Positions 1-7,515 of a stretch of DNA of 64,000 nucleotides are shown one piece after another (positions within the stretch are counted from its first letter, which is position 1; every line of letters starts with the position of its first letter). The notes under the pieces were generated by a model. It was given only the letters and a program-made list of their open reading frames with translations, searched no databases and had not been told where the DNA came from. The position numbers and the translations under genes were made by a program. The DNA is from Lachnospiraceae bacterium (lineage in GTDB: Bacteria > Bacillota > Clostridia > Lachnospirales > Lachnospiraceae): assembly GCA_015057365.1 (NCBI GenBank), contig SVEN01000006.1, forward strand, positions 22,101 to 86,100. Reading direction: 5' to 3'.

Positions 1-655
1 GCGACCTGTAACTCTCTTTCAACAGCCCTTCCGCCGCATAAATCCGCACCACCGGAAACAGGGAAAGAAGCGTCCCCGCCACTCCGTTCATCTTCTTTTG
101 CTGCTCCTGTTCCCTCTTGGTATAACGGTAAATTACCTTACCGGAAAGTGTAGTATACACCGCCATTCCCGCCACGGGAATCAGATACAAAAGCGTCAGC
201 TTTGCATTCTGCGTCAGCAAAAACACCAAGTTAAACACAAAATTGACAACCGTGGTACACAGCGTAAATAAATTGTCCGATATGTAACGGTTAATATCCT
301 CCATCTCGTTTTGCTGGACGGAAATCAATTCCGCCGAGTTTTCTTTCGCAAGGTCAGCATAATCTCTTCTCATTGTCACCCTTGCCAGCCTCATGCGCAA
401 ATCATGCACCGCATATTCTCCCGCATAACCGGCAAAAAACTGCATTGCTCCCTGGAACAATGCCGCCGTCACCAGGAATCCGACACACCATGCAACGCAG
501 GACCCTTCCAATCCGCTTCCCGCCTGTACGCCGTCAATCATCACCGCCAGATTCTTATTCCACAATAATGTACTGACGACCGAGCCCACACAGCAAAGCA
601 AAGTCAATAGAACGGTTCCTTTCCGATTTTGGAATAGTTTGAATACAAAGGTCAT
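1..655 (-). CDS. ABC exporter, transmembrane domain (5' part, cut by window edge)
   Basis: This is the N-terminal part of a type I ABC exporter permease. The gene starts at an ATG whose first base is 655 and runs off the left edge, so about 218 residues are visible and the ATP-binding domain, if fused, lies outside. The translation begins MTFVFKLFQNRKG and shows several hydrophobic spans (around residues 12-32, 50-70, 125-150) and the cytoplasmic helix pattern of ABC_membrane domains (DLRMRLARVTMRRDYADL). A GAGGGAG Shine-Dalgarno lies about 10 bases upstream of the ATG. Substrate cannot be read from this part. It could export a peptide, lipid or drug. No link to the peptide locus 9 kb away is shown by the sequence. 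Confidence 0.8.
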   Translation of the reverse strand, partial: MTFVFKLFQNRKGTVLLTLLCCVGSVVSTLLWNKNLAVMIDGVQAGSGLEGSCVAWCVGFLVTAALFQGAMQFFAGYAGEYAVHDLRMRLARVTMRRDYADLAKENSAELISVQQNEMEDINRYISDNLFTLCTTVVNFVFNLVFLLTQNAKLTLLYLIPVAGMAVYTTLSGKVIYRYTKREQEQQKKMNGVAGTLLSLFPVVRIYAAEGLLKESYRS

Positions 656-761
656 CCCCTCATCTCCCTCTCTTTCTTTTCTCCGGGTACAATCTTCCGT
701 CCTTCTGACCTCATCTTAAACTATGTCCTCGGGACAGAGTCAAGAGCGTTACATTTTTAAT

Positions 762-810
762 TAACAAAAGGCAGTGACATCTACGATTGAAAACCGTAGG
801 TATCACTGCC
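762..810 (-). terminator. Rho-independent terminator of the C11 peptidase gene
   Basis: On the reverse strand the hairpin pairs GGCAGTGA with TCACTGCC (770-777 with 803-810) and an inner CTACG with CGTAG, and is followed by TTTTGTTAATT. It lies about 80 bases past the stop of the peptidase gene. Confidence 0.8.
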
Positions 811-887
811 CAACTGTTAAAAACCTTCCTTATCTTTTCATCATCACAAGCGGATGGTATTCCTCTTGCCGATACACTTTTCTTCCA

Positions 888-3353
888 TTACTCCGTAAAC
901 GCCTCTGTCCAGTACTGCTGGTTATAAATGTCCGTGAAGCGGAAGGTTACCTTTACATCCCCTTCACCTACATCCACGTTGCTGATAAGCATGTTGTCCG
1001 TTACCGTCATCTGCTCGCCCAGATAGTAGCTGTCCATGTACTCGCCGTCGTAGGAATAGTAGTCACACAGGAAATCCAAGGTGTCACCCACCTGAAGTTC
1101 ACCCATCGCCTTTGCCACGGTCTCCGTCTCACCCTCGGTGTATACGGCACGTGCCCCCGCGATGTAACCGTAAGGATTTGCATTATCAAATACCAAAATG
1201 AGGTCCACACGATTGCCGTTTAACAACGCCGGTACGCGACCGGTAATACTGTAATTCACGCCGTCGTCCATGGTATCCAGATAGTAGTACGCCACCGGTT
1301 GACCGTTGATGGCAAGCCAGGTACGGTCCGTATCACCGATTAAATCACCGTTTTTATCAAACTCAAATACATTGTCAAATCCTAAATCCACATAGCCTTC
1401 GCCGTCGTCATAGAACATATTCATCTCAAGGCCGTGTACCAGACTCCACTGCGCCTCGGAAAGATGCAATACTCTCTGTCCCGCACTGTTTTCGGTCCAC
1501 ACAAGTGCGGATGCGTCAAAGTAATTGTTGGACAGGTAGGTTGCCATGGCATCCGTATCCATTTCGCTTTCGCTGAAGAAATCGATATTTCCTCTGTCCA
1601 GGCCCTCGATATTTCCCCGGTTGCTTAAAAAGCTGCCAAGCAAGCTTCCGATAAGATCGGCACTGCCGCCGGAGCTGCTCTGACTGCTGCCACCGCCAAG
1701 CAAGTTACCCAATAAGGACGGCAACGCAGAGGTGGTACCGCCGGCAGAGGTCTGACCGCCCACTTCGAGGCTGGCAAACTCCTGAATACAACGGGCATAT
1801 TCCTTATCCATTCCGATTGCTTCATAGGTATCCACCACGTTATCTACCGCAGATACCTTCTTATACGGGAAGTAAATGGACAAACCATAAGCATTGGTCA
1901 TGTCGCTTGACGTACGGTTGTACTTAACGGCAGCAAGCAAGGTCTCCGCCAACTCTTCTCCCGCCTCGGTTCCCATATTCTTTGCCAAATGTACCAGGTC
2001 CACCTGGTCGATAGCGGATGCCTGGGCAAATTCTCTTGTATTGTAACGGGCATCGGACACCGTCTTATACCCGTCATTTTTAATCAGCTGACTGGCAGAC
2101 TTGGAAAATGCCTTAAAATCTTCCGGTACCGTTTTTTCCAGCTCCGCCAAATCCACTACGGAAAGAGTGGTCTTCTGGCCTCTGCACTTTACCGCGCAGG
2201 TTTCTACAAAATCATCTACAATGTTCTTACCGATATCAAGAGTTGCCATGGATGTATCCGCACCCAGCGCCGTCAGCCAGTCGGTGTAGTACCAACCCAC
2301 ACCCGGCTCCGTCTCCTCGGAAGCAATCATGTAATCCGCATAATCGGTCAGCATAAGCGCTGTTTCCAACGTTGCCATCAGGCAGGCGTCAAAGCCCACA
2401 AAATCAAAGGTTACGCCGCTCTTTTTCAGTGCCTGGTTGATTTCGGACAAATCCATGGAACCGGACGTTTTAAACTTCTCATCATAACCGTAGCCGTTGA
2501 TGGAACCGGAACCGTGGTCCCAGAAAATCAGCTGATTACGGTTCGCCGGATAATTTTCATCACACCACTTAATAAAGCCGGTCAAAGTATTCGGGTCAGT
2601 CATGGAAACGGCCTTATACTCCTTGAGCAGCTGCATCTTTCCGTCCTTTATCCGGTAAATCTGGTTCTTGGTACTGCTCACCACATTGTTCTGCCACTTA
2701 GAGCAACCGCCGGTATACACCAACAGGTTGATATTCTCGCCCAAATCTGCGGCAAGCATCTCCTGCAAATCGGAAGTTCCCATACCCGCACGGGACTCCA
2801 GGTCGGTACCGCACATATACACCATAATCGTTACTTCATCTTTGCCCTTACCGAGAATCTCGGTGCGTTTTTCTCTGGCACCCTTTGCCACGGTAGTATT
2901 CAACTTACTCGTATTACTTTCCAAATCCCAACCGGTGCTGGTGGTACCACTGTTTAAGCCCCCCAGCAATGTGCCGAGATTTCCCAAACTGCTCAAATCT
3001 CCCAACACAGAAGAACCACCGCCGGAGGAACCGCCTCCAAGCAAATCTCCCAGTACAGAGGACCCGCCTCCTGACGAATCTCCGGAATCGGAGCCGCCCC
3101 CGAGCAATCCCGCCAGGCCGCCTCCGCCGCCCAAAAGCAGCACAGCTACCACTATAATAATCATCAACATGGAGCCTTTTCCGCCGGAGGAACGGGTTCC
3201 TCTGCCGGAATAACCGCCACCGCTGCTACTCATGCTTCCGCTCGGTCTGCTGTCTCCTACCGGCCCGGTTCCAAGGCCGCTGCCGCGACGTTTTACGCCC
3301 TTGCTGCCCCCGGTCACATATTTTTGTCTGGCTCTCGGTCTGTTATTTGCCAT
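888..3353 (-). CDS. Clostripain-family (C11) cysteine peptidase, membrane anchored
   Basis: This 821-residue protein is a C11 (clostripain-like) cysteine peptidase. The N-terminus is basic and Ser/Gly-rich without a cleavable signal, followed by one membrane span (about residues 62-78, MLMIIIVVAVLLL), then a Gly/Ser-rich linker with repeated SVLGDLLGGG-type units. The catalytic domain follows (about 170-540), with the His motif IFWDHGSG and the Cys motif GFDACLMA, the dyad expected for the family; IMVYMCGTDLES is the usual first strand. A second Gly/Ser-rich linker (about 545-585) precedes a C-terminal beta-rich region of unknown role ending near residue 821. The start has a GAGGG Shine-Dalgarno. 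The protease domain should face outside the cell. Processing of surface proteins is a reasonable but unproven role. Confidence 0.88.
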   Translation of the reverse strand: MANNRPRARQKYVTGGSKGVKRRGSGLGTGPVGDSRPSGSMSSSGGGYSGRGTRSSGGKGSMLMIIIVVAVLLLGGGGGLAGLLGGGSDSGDSSGGGSSVLGDLLGGGSSGGGSSVLGDLSSLGNLGTLLGGLNSGTTSTGWDLESNTSKLNTTVAKGAREKRTEILGKGKDEVTIMVYMCGTDLESRAGMGTSDLQEMLAADLGENINLLVYTGGCSKWQNNVVSSTKNQIYRIKDGKMQLLKEYKAVSMTDPNTLTGFIKWCDENYPANRNQLIFWDHGSGSINGYGYDEKFKTSGSMDLSEINQALKKSGVTFDFVGFDACLMATLETALMLTDYADYMIASEETEPGVGWYYTDWLTALGADTSMATLDIGKNIVDDFVETCAVKCRGQKTTLSVVDLAELEKTVPEDFKAFSKSASQLIKNDGYKTVSDARYNTREFAQASAIDQVDLVHLAKNMGTEAGEELAETLLAAVKYNRTSSDMTNAYGLSIYFPYKKVSAVDNVVDTYEAIGMDKEYARCIQEFASLEVGGQTSAGGTTSALPSLLGNLLGGGSSQSSSGGSADLIGSLLGSFLSNRGNIEGLDRGNIDFFSESEMDTDAMATYLSNNYFDASALVWTENSAGQRVLHLSEAQWSLVHGLEMNMFYDDGEGYVDLGFDNVFEFDKNGDLIGDTDRTWLAINGQPVAYYYLDTMDDGVNYSITGRVPALLNGNRVDLILVFDNANPYGYIAGARAVYTEGETETVAKAMGELQVGDTLDFLCDYYSYDGEYMDSYYLGEQMTVTDNMLISNVDVGEGDVKVTFRFTDIYNQQYWTEAFTE

Positions 3354-3497
3354 AATTTAACCCTCGCTTTTGTAAAATTTCCTTCCGGATATCCTTTTCC
3401 ATAGCATATCACATTTTGGGCAAAAAAGAAAATCCTTTTTTCCCTTTCTATATATCGTCCCTTCCTGCCGTTTTCTGAATTAATTTTTGAAATCACA

Positions 3498-3526
3498 TTG
3501 CACTCCGTAGAAAAATAAGGTAAGAT
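3498..3526 (+). promoter_or_regulatory. Sigma-A type promoter of the esterase gene
   Basis: The site reads TTGCAC (3498-3503), 17 bases, TAAGAT (3521-3526), and lies about 70 bases upstream of the esterase ATG. The spacing is ideal. Confidence 0.6.
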
Positions 3527-3541
3527 AACACCAGAAGACGC

Positions 3542-3569
3542 ATTTGGAGCGCCATCCCGCGCTCCAAAT
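3542..3569 (+). other. Hairpin in the esterase 5' leader
   Basis: A perfect 10-bp stem (ATTTGGAGCG with CGCTCCAAAT, loop of 8) sits between the promoter and the Shine-Dalgarno AAAGGAG. It has no U-tract, so it is not a terminator. It may stabilise the mRNA or act in regulation. Confidence 0.5.
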
Positions 3570-3595
3570 ACATTTGAAGACCAAAGGAGATTCTT

Positions 3596-4798
3596 ATGAA
3601 GAAATCATTATTCTTTTTACTTATGGCTGCTGCACTGACACTGGCAGGCTGTAGCAGCAAGCCGGTAGAACCGGCCGTTGACAACACACAACACACGCCG
3701 GCACCGACCGCTTCTCTTGATGAGACGGAGGCCCCGGATGCCACGGCAACCCCGGAACCGACCAATACGCCGCGTCCGACCAAGACGCCACGCCCAACAC
3801 CGACCAAACGACCGACCTCTACACCGGTTCCGACGGTTACACCGGAGCCGACACCGATTCCGGTAACTCCGACTCCGCCGCTTTTTACTTATGACAGAGC
3901 GCGTACTTACACGAATAATGCACCGTCAAAAAATATGCCGAACTATTTATATAACAACGACGCACCGCAAGGCTCCGTCATCAACTTTACCTATGAAACA
4001 AGAAATCACAAAGTCGATAACGGTAAGGTGTATCAAAAATCCGCACTGGTTTACCTTCCGGCCTCCTATGACGAAAACGACACCGAGACCAAGTACAATG
4101 TGCTGTACCTGATGCACGGCGGCGGAGATTCTCCGAAGTGGTTTTTAGGCGGTGAGGGCTTAAAGAGCAAGTTTACCCGTATGCTGGACCATATGATTTA
4201 TACCGGCGAAATCGAGCCGATGATTGTCTGTGCCGTATCCTACTACACCGAGTACAGCAACGACGCCACAAGAAACTGTCTGGACTTCCACTATGAATTG
4301 ATGAACGATGTGGTTCCGGTGCTGGAGACCAGGTTCCATACTCACGCAGAGGATGTAACTCCGGCAGGCTTGGCAGCCTCCAGAACCCACCGTGCCTTCG
4401 GTGGATTCTCCATGGGCGGCGTTACCACCTGGTCCGTATTTGAGCATTGTCTGAATGAATTTGCCTACTTTATGCCGATGAGCGGCGACTGTTGGGCTAT
4501 GGGTATGACCGCAGGCAGCAGTAAAGCAACGCAGACCGCACAACATTTGGCAGATAAAGTAGCCGAAAGCGGAAAGAATGCAGAGGAGTTCTTTATCTAC
4601 TCCGGTTGCGGCACCAGCGATTCCGCCAACCCGAACTTAACGCCGCAGATCAATGCCATGAAGCTTCTCACGGATACCTTCCAGTACTGTGACAACTTCG
4701 CCAACGGCAATCTGTACCAATGTATCGTACCGGGCGGGCATGACGTTAACTCCGTCAATCAGGTACTGTACAACGGTGTACCGAAGCTGTTCCACTAA
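3596..4798 (+). CDS. Lipoprotein esterase, CE1/esterase-D-like
   Basis: This 400-residue protein is an exported carbohydrate-esterase-type alpha/beta hydrolase. It begins with a lipoprotein signal with lipobox LAGC (Cys about residue 19), then a Pro/Thr-rich linker built of TPRPT/TPEPT-like units (about 45-95), then the hydrolase domain. The nucleophile motif GFSMGG is visible (GxSxG) after an HGGG oxyanion-type motif (YLMHGGGD), and the C-terminal GGHDV supplies the likely catalytic His. The fold resembles feruloyl/acetyl-xylan esterases of family CE1, consistent with the xylan enzymes elsewhere in the window, but the ester it cleaves is not determined. It is divergently transcribed from the C11 peptidase, with its own promoter and terminator. 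AAAGGAG supports the start. Confidence 0.82.
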   Translation: MKKSLFFLLMAAALTLAGCSSKPVEPAVDNTQHTPAPTASLDETEAPDATATPEPTNTPRPTKTPRPTPTKRPTSTPVPTVTPEPTPIPVTPTPPLFTYDRARTYTNNAPSKNMPNYLYNNDAPQGSVINFTYETRNHKVDNGKVYQKSALVYLPASYDENDTETKYNVLYLMHGGGDSPKWFLGGEGLKSKFTRMLDHMIYTGEIEPMIVCAVSYYTEYSNDATRNCLDFHYELMNDVVPVLETRFHTHAEDVTPAGLAASRTHRAFGGFSMGGVTTWSVFEHCLNEFAYFMPMSGDCWAMGMTAGSSKATQTAQHLADKVAESGKNAEEFFIYSGCGTSDSANPNLTPQINAMKLLTDTFQYCDNFANGNLYQCIVPGGHDVNSVNQVLYNGVPKLFH

Positions 4799-4824
4799 TC
4801 CATTATATTCCTTTTTACTTTTAT

Positions 4825-4878
4825 CATAGAGGGTACTCTCCGCGCCATTTGGCAAGGAAGTTCCCTCTATGTTTTTTT
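4825..4878 (+). terminator. Rho-independent terminator of the esterase gene
   Basis: The stem pairs CATAGAGGG (4825-4833) with CCCTCTATG (4863-4871) and is followed by seven T. It lies 25 bases after the stop. Confidence 0.85.
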
Positions 4879-4955
4879 CGGATTTTACTACACATCCTTT
4901 CCTTAATATTTTCTTACATTTTTCTGAATTGTTTCTTTTATATATTCTTTTTGTA

Positions 4956-4984
4956 TTGCATTTACATTTTTTCGGTGTTACAAT
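4956..4984 (+). promoter_or_regulatory. Sigma-A type promoter with a long 5' leader
   Basis: TTGCAT (4956-4961), 17 bases, TACAAT (4979-4984). The next gene starts at 5237, so transcription from here gives a leader of about 245 bases. The gap 4799-5236 contains this promoter, the preceding terminator and AT-rich sequence with several Shine-Dalgarno-like GGAGG tracts; no riboswitch family was recognised. Confidence 0.55.
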
Positions 4985-5236
4985 GCGTTTTGTTAATTAG
5001 GTGAGGTGTTATATTTTCCTTTCTGTATTCTACAGGAAGCTCTATTCGGCCGTCTTCGGCTTACAATCCATTCTATTTTATTGCACCAAAAAACGATTAA
5101 CAGGGTTCGAGTGAAATTAAAAAGAAAGGAGGGTTCGCATTTTTAGGGCGGGATAGGCTTCATTTGACAAAGAAGCAAGTTTTTCATTATTCAAAAAAGA
5201 AAATTAAACAAACGAGAAGCAAAGGAGACGAATGAA

Positions 5237-5707
5237 ATGAAAAATTTATTAACAAAGGGTATTGTAGGATGCCTGATTACAGCGCTGTTGTTATGGACAA
5301 CCGCACCGGCTATTGCACATGCTGCAAAGGAAGGGGACAAAAAATCTACTACTGTTATGTATTCTCTTGATGAAATCAACGATATCTGCAACAATTTTGA
5401 AAGTTTAAAAGATGCAAAACCAGGTAGCGGAATCGCAAAAGTTTTCAGTACCGCGCTCGGGAAATTCAATCCGGTAGCTAAAATAGTAGGACCGTTATAT
5501 TCCGGCACATGTTCCTTCCTTACGTACGAATGTAAGCAAGAATACAACTTCTACAAATCCGTACGCGATAACATGATTAAGAAGGGATCCACTCATGTCA
5601 CCATCAAATATACCTCCAAATACTGTGTATATAAGATGTATTGGGAAAAGTTTTATAGCTGGCGTGTAATAGACAAAGCCGCCATCAATTACTATACTTA
5701 CAAGTAA
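5237..5707 (+). CDS. Small secreted protein of unknown function
   Basis: This 156-residue protein has a clear Sec signal peptide (MKNLLTKGIVGCLITALLL, probable cleavage after AHA near residue 29). The mature part is about 125 residues, basic and Tyr-rich toward the C-terminus (YTSKYCVYKMYWEKFYSW) and has four or five Cys, some of which may form disulphides. No family was recognised. AAAGGAG precedes the ATG by about 9 bases. It is a single-gene unit between two terminators with a long untranslated leader, and its AT-rich composition differs somewhat from its neighbours. A secreted antimicrobial or adhesion role is only a guess. Confidence 0.75.
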   Translation: MKNLLTKGIVGCLITALLLWTTAPAIAHAAKEGDKKSTTVMYSLDEINDICNNFESLKDAKPGSGIAKVFSTALGKFNPVAKIVGPLYSGTCSFLTYECKQEYNFYKSVRDNMIKKGSTHVTIKYTSKYCVYKMYWEKFYSWRVIDKAAINYYTYK

Positions 5708-5748
5708 AAACTTACATAGGGAGTAGCAAAGAACATTTAAATAAACTA

Positions 5749-5782
5749 ACGGTGCCCTCATTCCTACGAGGACACCGTTTTT
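5749..5782 (+). terminator. Terminator, possibly bidirectional
   Basis: ACGGTG and CCTC pair with CACCGT and GAGG around an 8-base loop, with one C/A mismatch, followed by TTTTTG on the plus strand. It separates the secreted-protein gene from the convergent acyltransferase gene, whose stop is just downstream. Confidence 0.75.
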
Positions 5783-5785
5783 GTA

Positions 5786-7024
5786 TTATTTGCCTACCGC
5801 CCGTTTATGTATCTCTTCCGTCGCAAAGGAAATCTTCGTAATGGCGTCTCTCTTCGTAAGATAACACCAGAAGCTGTCATCCGGAATCGAAATATCCACA
5901 CAATCACCTCTGCCCAGATAATCGTACTCGATGTGCATGCTCTCCAGGCTCTTTGCACTGCGACGAAGCACATAGGGTTCTCCGTAATAGTTGCACTCTA
6001 TCCGCGTTTCCTCCGGGGTCTGAATCAGCTTTCCCATCCCCTGCTTATAAAACTTCCAGGCATTCGGCAAAGTCTCAATCCGCACGTCATCCTCAAAATA
6101 GTAGGTACCGTTGTTGATTTCCTCTCTCACGCAAGCCCGCTCCCAGTTGCTCCAGTCCGGAATATGAGCAAACTCCGTCTCACCTTCTAATGCATGCAAC
6201 TGGCCGTACTCATCCATTTCCCAAGTCTTCTTACAACAATTACACCAAAGCTTCGTCCCTGCGGACTCGGTCTGATGCTCCGTCTTACAGGCCGGACACT
6301 TGTACAAAAGCGCATGCAGCCCATCCGCACGGCCCGGATGGTCGATTTTGATTTTGTTGTCCCGTTGCCACGCATAATCATCGTAGCGGAAGCTTTCCGC
6401 AATCCGCGCATTGATTTCCTCCACGGAAAGAGACTTTGCTTCCTCTGCGGTAATAATCGGCTTCATCTGCGCTTCCACAAAGGTCTTTTTATTCTTCTTA
6501 TTCCATTGCGGACAGGTCACAAAATTCCCGTGAATCATCAGTACCACTACCGGAACTCCTAAAAGTCGCACCATTTTCCCGAGAGAGTCCGGCAAATACG
6601 AAGTACATCCGTCCAGAGAATACCGGGCCTCCGGAAACAGGACAAAGATATTTTTAAGCTTATCCACGCAGTACTTCATATTCTTCACCAAATGCAAATC
6701 CGTAATGAACTTCCGGGTTCCCAGCACGCCGAGAGACCGCATCAGCGGCTCCGTGTAAGTCTTAAAGCCCTCCAGCGTCATGACGTTATTCACCTTGTAC
6801 GGATGGGTCCCCTTAAGCATCAGATTAAAATCCACCATGGAAGAATGGGTCACCAAAAGCAAATACGGCTTTCCTTCAATCTCCTCCATCCCCACCTTGG
6901 TCAGCACTGCCTTCCGCTTCCGCAAATCCGGAAAACTGATAATCCCCTTCGCCAGCCCCATAATAAAAGTCGGTGAAATCGGCGTCTTTTCAAAATCAAA
7001 GCGTTTAATCTTATCCTTATTCAT
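5786..7024 (-). CDS. PlsC-domain acyltransferase with zinc ribbon
   Basis: The protein (412 residues from the chosen start) has an acyltransferase domain with the HxxxxD motif in THSSMVDFN (about residue 60) and an EAR block (LFPEARYS) typical of glycerolipid acyltransferases (PlsC family). It then shows a four-Cys zinc ribbon (CPAC...CNCC, about residues 240-265) and a C-terminal domain of unknown role (about 275-412). Members usually acylate lysophosphatidic acid or another glycerol lipid at the membrane. The zinc ribbon plus tail is not part of standard PlsC, so the substrate is uncertain. The start at 7024 (ATG) was preferred over the TTG two codons upstream because AAGGGGG lies at the right distance. 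The gene stands alone. Confidence 0.75.
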   Translation of the reverse strand: MNKDKIKRFDFEKTPISPTFIMGLAKGIISFPDLRKRKAVLTKVGMEEIEGKPYLLLVTHSSMVDFNLMLKGTHPYKVNNVMTLEGFKTYTEPLMRSLGVLGTRKFITDLHLVKNMKYCVDKLKNIFVLFPEARYSLDGCTSYLPDSLGKMVRLLGVPVVVLMIHGNFVTCPQWNKKNKKTFVEAQMKPIITAEEAKSLSVEEINARIAESFRYDDYAWQRDNKIKIDHPGRADGLHALLYKCPACKTEHQTESAGTKLWCNCCKKTWEMDEYGQLHALEGETEFAHIPDWSNWERACVREEINNGTYYFEDDVRIETLPNAWKFYKQGMGKLIQTPEETRIECNYYGEPYVLRRSAKSLESMHIEYDYLGRGDCVDISIPDDSFWCYLTKRDAITKISFATEEIHKRAVGK

Positions 7025-7156
7025 AAGCAAGCCCCCTTAAACATATACACCCCTTTGTAACAATAGCAACATTTTTCCCTCATATTTATTATACACCAAA
7101 AGCACGGCGAAAGAAACTGTATCGATGAAAAAAGAGCTTTTTATCGCACTTGAAAA

Positions 7157-7510
7157 AAGGGTGCAGAAACTGCCCCACCCCTTTTGGAATCTTTGAACAG
7201 TGGCGGCGGTATAGATGAATTTGTTTTTGCTTTTCCCGAAGGGTCGCGCCTCGCGACAGAGTCGCTCGGTCGCGGGCGCGTTCGCATGACTGAGCACTAT
7301 CTAGTGCTCGCATGCTCACTTTGCCAACGCGGACGGTAGCGCAGTCGAAATCACCTCTTAGAAAAGACTGGGCGCGAGGCCACATCCGAGCGTCCTAGTC
7401 GTTCTTAGAGGAAGTTCGACGGAGCGTTGCGACTTGCAAAAATGAAATCATCTATACCGCCGCCACTGTTCGAAACTCCCCAAAAAAAGGGGGCAATTTC
7501 TGCCCCCTTA
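7157..7510. repeat. Nested palindromic element, copy 1 (core in + orientation)
   Basis: A perfect 24-bp inverted repeat (7195-7218 with 7448-7471) encloses a 219-base core (7224-7442). Outside it, imperfect arms continue (7157-7194 with 7472-7510). The core shares long identical tracts with a second element at 62701-62983: TTTTTGCTTTTCCCGAAGG, AGCGCAGTCGA, ATCACCTCTTAGAAAAGACT, GGCGCGAGG, GAGCGTCCTAGTC, TTCTTAGAGGAAG, GACGGAGCGTTGCGACTTGC. Copy 1 has an extra hairpin-rich insert (about 7250-7336, with GAGCACTA/TAGTGCTC). The 24-bp arms have no similarity to the arms of copy 2. The outer right arm overlaps the terminator of the GH120 gene. No protein is encoded; it fills the 490-base gap 7025-7515. 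Confidence 0.8.
7482..7507 (-). terminator. Rho-independent terminator of the GH120 gene
   Basis: On the reverse strand GGGGGCA pairs with TGCCCCC around a 5-base loop and is followed by seven T. It begins 9 bases after the stop codon and forms part of the outer arm of repeat element copy 1. Confidence 0.85.
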
Positions 7511-7515
7511 CGCAT

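Noticed and set aside
1989..2957. Forward frame of 322 codons opposite the C11 peptidase gene
   Set aside because: It is antisense to a well-supported gene, has no family resemblance or Shine-Dalgarno, and arises from codon bias.
3520..3537. 18-base identity GTAAGATAACACCAGAAG between the esterase promoter region and 5856-5873 inside the acyltransferase gene
   Set aside because: One copy is coding and the other overlaps a -10 element; flanks do not match. It is probably a coincidence, though slightly surprising.
3678..3866. Arg/Pro-rich small frame inside the esterase gene
   Set aside because: It is the shifted reading of the TPxPT linker repeats.
7037..7385. Reverse frames of 86 and 98 codons over element copy 1
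   Set aside because: They cross the inverted repeat arms and the conserved core; the conservation is at the DNA level and frames are not kept in copy 2.
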